NCBI RefSeq assembly: GCF_000003605.2 | Contig: NW_003155260.1 | Coordinates: 3,607 to 18,636, forward strand | Direction of reading: 5' to 3' | Length of the DNA stretch: 15,030 bases | Origin: Saccoglossus kowalevskii | Lineage: Eukaryota > Hemichordata > Enteropneusta > Harrimaniidae | Part shown: positions 9,974 to 15,030 of the stretch, piece after piece | How positions within the stretch are numbered: the stretch's first letter is position 1 | Layout of the letters: each line of letters starts with the position of its first letter | The notes under the pieces: generated by a model | The model's database searches: none | What the model saw: the letters and a program-made list of their open reading frames with translations, nothing else | Told to the model about the DNA's origin: nothing | Program-made: the position numbers and the translations under genes

Positions 9974-9989
9974 GTAATTCATGAATTAC
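9974..9989. repeat. 16-bp perfect palindrome with two TAAT cores
   Basis: GTAATTCATGAATTAC is perfectly self-complementary. It contains two inverted TAAT homeodomain-type cores separated by six bases. By composition about 0.4 such 16-bp palindromes are expected in 15 kb, so it is only mildly unusual. Confidence 0.55.
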
Positions 9990-10549
9990 CTAATATAGCA
10001 AACAAGTAACTCAATTATTAAAATACACTGATTTATTTGTCTCGGTTAACTCGTATTCTGAACATGCTTAGAAGAAAGTAGAACAGACATTGCTACTCAA
10101 TTTGGATACAGTTTTAACATTTCGTCATCGAATTTCATTATTACATATGCAATTCTATTAGGTGTTGGTATCTTGTAAAAAAAAAATCATCGAAGTGTAA
10201 TCATGGAAACAAGCCAAATGAATCGTTTCAGTTAATATCCGTTTATAAACAAAATTCCACGTGATCTAGATTCTGTGATTCAATTGATTTCTCTGTACTC
10301 AGTAAACCAGTTATTGCCCAGTGGATATTATAACTTACGCACTGTTACTACGAAATATTGCATACGTGTTATTCCAAATAATAAACTGATTAATACGCAT
10401 TATTGTTGACAAACACAGTCGATGACAATATTGGATCATACAAATACAAATAGTATATATGTATCAAATTAAAGGGGAAAGTCTTTAGAAGGAAGATTAT
10501 ACTATATTATTCAGTCACAGAAAAATTTAGATTAACCTATAACCTTATA
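9990..10549. other. AT-rich spacer before the 13-bp minisatellite
   Basis: No frame, RNA gene or repeat of note. A run of ten A residues near 10178-10187 and a CACGTG E-box at 10258-10263 are the only local patterns. Confidence 0.5.
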
Positions 10550-11703
10550 AATGATATACTCTGATTACGACCAGTGTTAACAAATTCAAATGACACCTCT
10601 CATGATGTTCTCTGATGACGCCCTCTAATGACTCTCTCAGTTGACATTTTCGAATAACACCATCAAATGACATACAGTGAGAACAGTCCCAAAACAAACT
10701 CTTTCTGCCAACACCCCTAAATGACACCCTTGATGACAACCGCAAATAATAGCATCAGATGACCCTCATATGACGCCCACTGATGAATACTCTCTGATGA
10801 TACATGACTCCCTCAAATGACGCACTTGTTATGACAGCTTCTGGTGACACCACTTGATAACACTTTCCAAGGATGACACCCAGAAATGACGCCTTAAAGT
10901 TAAACCATCTAATAAACTCATCAGATGACATCCACTGATGTCGCCCTCGGATAGCACTCTCGAATGTCATCCTCAGACTCTCTCCGAGTAACACTTCAAA
11001 TAGCATCTAGTGATGAGACTCCCAGATGATAAACTCTAATTACACACTCAAAAATATTCTCTGATGATATCATCTGGAGACACCTTCCGATGATAATCTC
11101 CGATGACATCTATTGATGACACCCTTAAATGATATTCTGAAATAATACCCTCAAAAAACGATGACACCTGCGAACAATAACTTCTGTACCCCTGATATTA
11201 CTTTTTGAAAATATAATCGAATGAATCACTTTTTGTGAATCTCAAATGAGCGCCTCTTATAATACCATAATTATTATAATGATACCCGTGAAATGACTTC
11301 TAGTGACGACACTTTCAAATGACATGTTTCGGTGACACAACTGCAAATAATACTTCTAATAATGCCTCTGATAACAACCTGAAATGACATGTTCCAATGA
11401 CATACTCAATCGATATTCTCTGATGACATCTTCAAATGACACACCCTGCTGATACTCACTGATGATACCGTGAAATATCATGCATTCATGGTACGTTCTG
11501 ATGAAATCCTCAGATGATACCGTCTGGTAGCACGTTTAAATGATACCGATAGGTAGTATCCTCAAATGGCTGCCTTTGATGACAAATGCATTGATGACAG
11601 CCTCTAATGATAAACTTCTGATGAAACCCTCAAATAAACTTCTAAAGACACCTTCCATGACACCCTAAAATTACAACCTCTGAATAAACCCTCGAATGAC
11701 AAA
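10550..11703 (+). repeat. Degenerate 13-bp minisatellite, about 85-90 copies
   Basis: The stretch tiles into 13-bp monomers close to CTCAAATGACACC or CTCTGATGACACC. The register is very regular at the left side: monomers start at 10585, 10598, 10610, 10623, 10636, 10649 and 10662, with one 12-bp unit. Further on, single-base gains and losses and many substitutions blur the phase, but ATGACA, TGATGA and CTCAAATGAC words continue to 11703. The plus strand is rich in A and C and poor in G. Dividing about 1150 bp by 13 gives the copy estimate. Weak frames on the minus strand (10545-10745 and 10755-11006) are by-products of the repeat, because the reverse complement of CTCTGATGACACC has no stop in any frame. 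Confidence 0.85.
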
Positions 11704-11722
11704 GGTGTATGAAGGGTGTCAC
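11701..11722 (-). repeat. Inverted copies of the 13-bp unit at the array edge
   Basis: Immediately after the last plus-oriented monomers, AAAGGTGT (11701-11708) and GAAGGGTGTCAC (11711-11722) are reverse-complement matches to the ACACC and GTGACACCCTTC parts of the unit. The array therefore ends in a small inverted repeat, as if a hairpin or template switch occurred at its boundary. Confidence 0.5.
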
Positions 11723-12329
11723 TAAAGATATATACTTAATAGACAATGCAATCCATCATGATTATTGTATTGTAAGGATGCAAATATCATTATAGCAAAC
11801 TATCTAGCATAATCCGTAAAATCACTTATTAGTGAGTACTACATATACTAGTACTAAATATTATGCCAATCTGACACAGTGTGTCCAAAATGCAGCAAAA
11901 CGTTATAAAGGCATGCATTATATTGCATTCATTATTATGACAGAACGGTCGTATTTTCGCAAGCAATATGATGAAATGAAAATGCCAAGTTGTACAGGTT
12001 GGTGACATCGCGTACGAATTGGGCTATGGGTCAAAATGGACAATGGCATAAGGTGACTAGTGTCACGAGGCGTTTGGATCATATTACAAGAAACTAATTA
12101 TGTATTGTTAACAAGATGTAATTATGTGTCTGTTAATTTATTGTCATAGTATAAATTGATAACAGTCCAGAGGAAGGTTTTATATACAGTAGTAGGTAGA
12201 CGCATTTGACACTGGACGAGCAAAAAGTACGTCCTTATATATGACATCGATGCCACACGTGGACAAAACTGGATGAGTATTTCTGTGATGAATGAACAGG
12301 TGTCACTTAACGATTGACATAATTAGCTG
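11723..12329. other. AT-rich spacer with two adjacent small hairpins
   Basis: TCACT/AGTGA (about 11822-11835) and GTACTA/TAGTAC (about 11837-11855) form two neighbouring short stem-loops. A CACGTG lies at 12256-12261. No gene or terminator function can be assigned. The rest shows nothing. Confidence 0.4.
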
Positions 12330-12477
12330 GTGAAGTCATGGTATTTATATACAGACAGCGTGGTTCTGAGGTTGTTGCTGTTCGAGTTCTTGTCCAGTAA
12401 AGAAGGTCTATGCTTTGCACGACCCCGCAATCTGGTGAGCAAATCCACGTACTACCATAGTCGAACCCGAAGTTTAA

Positions 12478-12684
12478 CACCCATCTGAAGTCCAACTTGG
12501 ATGGAGGCGAATGTATAATTCTTCTAGTTATGAATGCGAAAGTAGAGTTCGTCGCGTCAGTTTGGGAAGTCCAGTCGCTGGCTACCTAAAAGTCACTGGA
12601 CGACGACGCCAACTGAAACAATTCGACGCACGTGGTGAAACATCAGGCACCGAACATTCAAACACAAACAAGCACGTTAGTTAG
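12478..12684 (+). pseudogene. Possible decayed coding remnant, 68 stop-free codons
   Basis: The frame is open from just after TAA 12475-12477 to TAG 12682-12684, with one ATG at 12511. It is less AT-rich than the window, contains many CpG and arginine codons (for example a GRRRQLKQFDARG segment), and continues upstream through two in-frame stops (TGA 12436, TAA 12475) into another arginine/proline-containing stretch. That pattern would suit the decayed 3' end of an old coding sequence, perhaps of a retroelement given the LTR-like tract that follows. The protein matches no family I recognise, and the length is within chance. Confidence 0.15.
12569..12601. repeat. Inverted repeat GTCCAGT/ACTGGAC
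   Basis: Perfect 7-bp arms (12569-12575 and 12595-12601) around a 19-base loop inside the GC-richer tract. The arms are GC-richer than most dyads here. It may be a stem in an RNA of the presumed element or may be chance. Confidence 0.35.
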
Positions 12685-12779
12685 TCCTGGCCTTTGAGTT
12701 ATTATACTATTTTGTTAATTTCTATAATTGTTATTTTTCTGGCCAGTTTATTTATGTATTTTTTTACAAGGGCATATCG

Positions 12780-12787
12780 CTTATATA
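12780..12787 (-). promoter_or_regulatory. Minus-strand TATA box next to a CRE cluster
   Basis: On the minus strand this reads TATATAAG, a close match to the TATAWAAG consensus. The three CGTCA half-sites at 12790-12806 lie directly upstream on that strand. This is compact core-promoter-like architecture, but pointing opposite to the LTR reading of the tract. No minus-strand gene follows. Confidence 0.25.
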
Positions 12788-12789
12788 CG

Positions 12790-12806
12790 TGACGAGTGAC
12801 GTGACG
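12790..12806 (+). promoter_or_regulatory. Three clustered CRE half-sites
   Basis: TGACG occurs at 12790-12794, 12797-12801 and 12802-12806. Half-sites in tandem are typical of bZIP-responsive promoters and of several LTR enhancers. Function is inferred only. Confidence 0.4.
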
Positions 12807-12949
12807 TAGACATTTCGTAACCCTCACCTCTTATCACTTGGGTAGTTGCATTGGTGCGTGGTGAAGGCAGCGTTTAGGGCTGAACCTTTGTAGGGGCGGG
12901 CGATACTGTCGGAGAGAGCTGTACCAAGCATATATGTTTTGTACCTAAT

Positions 12950-12955
12950 AATAAA
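12950..12955 (+). terminator. Candidate polyadenylation signal
   Basis: AATAAA followed within 50 bases by two copies of a GT-containing 20-bp unit, the arrangement expected of a metazoan poly(A) site. It would define the R/U5 boundary if the tract is an LTR. AATAAA is frequent in this AT-rich DNA, so the downstream GT element is the main support. Confidence 0.3.
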
Positions 12956-12976
12956 CTGTGGTTTCACGTAATTCAT

Positions 12977-13016
12977 ATATGTGTAAGATTCTCGTTATAT
13001 GTGTAAGATTCTTATT
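12977..13016 (+). repeat. Two-copy 20-bp tandem repeat
   Basis: ATATGTGTAAGATTCTCGTT (12977-12996) is followed directly by a copy differing at two positions (12997-13016). The near identity means a fairly recent duplication compared with the other decayed repeats in this window. Confidence 0.85.
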
Positions 13017-13031
13017 ATATATGCATATAAT

Positions 13032-13051
13032 TATATTGAAGTATATTGAAG
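13032..13051 (+). repeat. Two-copy 10-bp tandem repeat
   Basis: TATATTGAAG is duplicated exactly in tandem. Together with the 20-bp duplication just upstream it marks a locally slippage-prone stretch. Confidence 0.85.
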
Positions 13052-13167
13052 CCCATCAGTCTAAATTATCCCCGTGTTACATGAATTGTGTAATTTTATA
13101 TTAGTTGAGAGCCCGCACACGAGGTAGTGAAAATATTACATATTAGTTGGTATTTTAAGTAAATATT

Positions 13168-13184
13168 TGGTGGGACCCCGTGAC
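13168..13184 (+). other. Possible primer-binding-site-like tract
   Basis: TGGTGGGACCCCGTGACC starts with TGG, the complement of the CCA end of tRNA. It resembles the tRNA-Trp-type primer site TGGTGACCCCG apart from two extra G residues. It sits before, rather than after, the GTAACA that would be the LTR end, so the two signals conflict and at most one of them is right. Confidence 0.15.
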
Positions 13185-13200
13185 CTCGCGTAACAACTAG

Positions 13201-15030
13201 AATAAAAATAAGTTCAGGTGACTCTGATGAAACAAATGGCATGCTATTGGTAGGATAAAATAGGGATGAAATGAGGTGAACCCAAGTTCAGATGCACAGT
13301 TTGACGTATACATTGCACAAGAGCTCAAAGTCGACAATGACATTACTTCGGATGTGTTTAGTGTCGCAAAATAATTTCACACTATAGTACAGTCTCTGTT
13401 GGCTGTAAACCCAAACAAGTATTAGTCATGTCGAGAAACTACTTTGGATGAAGCAGTACATGTTTATTGTTCCCAGAGACAGATATCGGATTACAGTGAT
13501 TTATAGAAACAGACATGTCTAATAGCCTAACTGATGTCGCTGAAGTGATCGTTCTCTGTGATGAATCACGCAGAAAATATTCCCTGGCCATTCATTCGAT
13601 CAACATTAATTTTAATGCAACATAAATTTGACACGTTATTGTATAATACACAAACCCAGACACGTATGCTTTTAAGTGTTATTGTACTTATATTAGGAAC
13701 TAAAAACATATTTTGCGTGATTTTGTCAACGTACGTTCACTATGATTTAAACTAGTCAAACAGTAATGATATAACTTTATGGGTAAATTTCCATGTCGAA
13801 GTATTGATTGCATCATATTGTTTTGCGAAACATTGAAAAATGTGGGATTTCCGTAGGTGAGTTAGTCGTTGTTTTACAAATGTTCTCCTGTTCGCAATAG
13901 GTCATATACAAAGATATTTTTTAGACGAACTGACAAGCAGTACATTATATAGTTGGAGGCGGTGTTATCACACACTACTGTTATATATCGGACATACTTG
14001 ATGAATTTAAAAAAAAAATCCCGTAGCGACATATTTTTACTAAATTATGTCAAATATTGTAAACTCTAAGCCGAGGTGTGCGTAGCCTTTCCACGTTTGG
14101 ACAAGATTTAGTCAAATAGTCTCATTTATTGGACAATAAATTTACAAATATGATAAATATTTTTGTACTTAAGTTGACAATAAATATTATATATATAGTT
14201 AAAACAATATTTCATTTTAAATATGCCCAAAAACTTAATTAATTTAAAGCTCTCATGATCAATTACAATTAAATGTGGACTGTGTACTAAAATTAAAAAT
14301 AAAATAGTAATAGTTGGCTGCAAATAAGAAATGTTATGACACATTGTGAAAGTATGATACCAATTTAATCAGCAACATATCAATATAGTCGCTCAGTGTA
14401 ACAGCCAATAACATACTGTCTTAGTCAGGGAGCTAATATTGTTGTCAGTAACCAATTATATCAATATAATTATTCCAGTATCATAATAAATTATTCAGTA
14501 ATATACTTCTCAGACATCTTAACTGCATATTTATGGGTTCCTTCATGGTGCTAAGCAATACAACACTCGACCTGACCATCTTTAGGTATGCTAATCTCGG
14601 TACTCAACAGATGGTTCACGGGAAATACAGAAGACTACCCACAGAATAGAGAATAGCAAGGCGTACAATCATATTTCTGGCCATTTGGGCATTTGCTTTT
14701 GAGGTTTTTGTAAAAAATGTACAATGTATTCTTTATGGTGACTTGTTATACTCTTATATATTCTTCATTTAATATACCACAATGACTACATAGTCTTCGT
14801 CTAAAAATGTCGTATTCGTTCACTGTGAAGTTTCAGAAAGTTTCGCCAAATCACGTAACGCAGTCCCGAACTAACTAACTAATGAGGTACTATGATAGCT
14901 TTCTGGTTACTACAAACATGGTGAACATGCAGCGATGATTCGAATAGTAAGTACATCTTGCTTCCCATGTGGCACCCACCATACTATATCATTCTGAGTC
15001 TTCGTATGGTTGACTTCTACGACAGGCATC
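13201..15030. other. AT-rich non-coding stretch
   Basis: About 1.8 kb with no supportable gene. Frames at 13558-13755 (plus, 65 codons) and 14126-14344 (minus, 72 codons) are chance-length and AT-driven. An 11-base word ATATCAATATA recurs at 14377-14387 and 14458-14468 without convincing flanking homology. A short (CTAA)3 run lies at 14871-14882. No retroelement coding region was recognised downstream of the LTR-like tract. Confidence 0.55.

Larger units (their letters stand above)
12690..13195 (+). mobile_element. LTR-like remnant of a retroelement
   Basis: This tract differs in composition from its flanks and carries, in order: three TGACG half-sites (12790-12806); a GC-richer leader-like stretch (about 12840-12935); AATAAA (12950-12955); GT-rich sequence of the kind found downstream of cleavage sites (12977-13016); and TGTTAC (13075-13080) with its inverse GTAACA (13190-13195). 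The order promoter motifs, leader, poly(A) signal, GT-rich tail fits a U3-R-U5 layout. Boundaries are uncertain, no second LTR or target duplication was found, and no gag or pol frame is recognisable downstream. A solo or degraded LTR of a Ty3/Gypsy- or BEL-type element is the likeliest reading. Confidence 0.3.

Noticed and set aside
10550-11703. Repeated TGATGA and CTGA words, considered as a box C/D snoRNA cluster
   Set aside because: The words come from the 13-bp repeat unit. Spacing is far too short for C/D snoRNAs and there are no terminal stems or guide regions.
10550-11703. Regular short repeats, considered as a CRISPR array
   Set aside because: The repeats are contiguous 13-bp units without unique spacers, and the DNA is eukaryote-like.
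12460-12510. GGGTTCGACTA with an upstream AAGTTGG on the minus strand, considered as a tRNA or SINE
   Set aside because: The A-to-B box spacing is too short for a tRNA and the stems do not pair.
14126-14344. 72-codon minus-strand frame
   Set aside because: Isoleucine-, tyrosine- and lysine-rich translation of very AT-rich DNA; chance-level length and no motif.
14377-14468. ATATCAATATA repeated 81 bp apart, considered as a tandem repeat
   Set aside because: The flanking sequence aligns only at about the level expected for AT-rich DNA.

Overview
The window looks like non-coding DNA from an animal nuclear genome, most likely an invertebrate. It is roughly two-thirds A+T by eye. CpG dinucleotides are common rather than depleted, there are no closely packed long reading frames, and simple and degenerate tandem repeats are abundant. 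I cannot assign a species or phylum from sequence alone. No protein-coding gene, tRNA, rRNA or CRISPR array can be supported. The longest ATG-started open frame is 105 codons. With about 7% of random codons being stops at this composition, open stretches of 60-105 codons are expected by chance on both strands of 15 kb, and none of the translations resembles a family I recognise.

Layout. 1-698 is plain AT-rich DNA with one 16-bp palindrome. 699-900 is a six-copy minisatellite built on GTCAGTCA, with consensus 5' splice-donor strings in two copies. A consensus-like splice acceptor ends at 1136 and is followed by a 28-codon open frame. 1229-1299 has weak tRNA-like A and B boxes. 2587-2757 combines a perfect CRE, a perfect E-box palindrome, a YY1-like core, stacked AATAAA signals and a 27-base A tract, so it resembles an inserted polyadenylated retrocopy or SINE-like fragment. 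2861-2895 is a hairpin with an RFX X-box-like loop. About 5344-5765 is a strongly diverged tandem repeat with a period near 107 bp. 6015-6032 and 9974-9989 are long palindromes.

The most conspicuous element is 10550-11703, a degenerate minisatellite of 13-bp monomers close to CTCAAATGACACC / CTCTGATGACACC, about 85-90 copies, ending beside inverted copies of its own unit. 12330-13200 is a compositionally distinct tract, richer in G+C and CpG, with LTR-like features: three CRE half-sites, a GC-richer leader-like stretch, AATAAA followed by GT-rich repeats, TGTTAC/GTAACA ends and a tract resembling a primer-binding site. I read it as a probable decayed retroelement fragment. 13200-15030 is again featureless AT-rich DNA.

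The parts do not form a gene system. The window is best described as intergenic or intronic DNA shaped by tandem-repeat growth and old insertions. I do not see convincing evidence of a new coding system. The points most worth following are the 13-bp minisatellite, the 107-bp repeat, the CRE/E-box/poly(A) cluster and the LTR-like tract.
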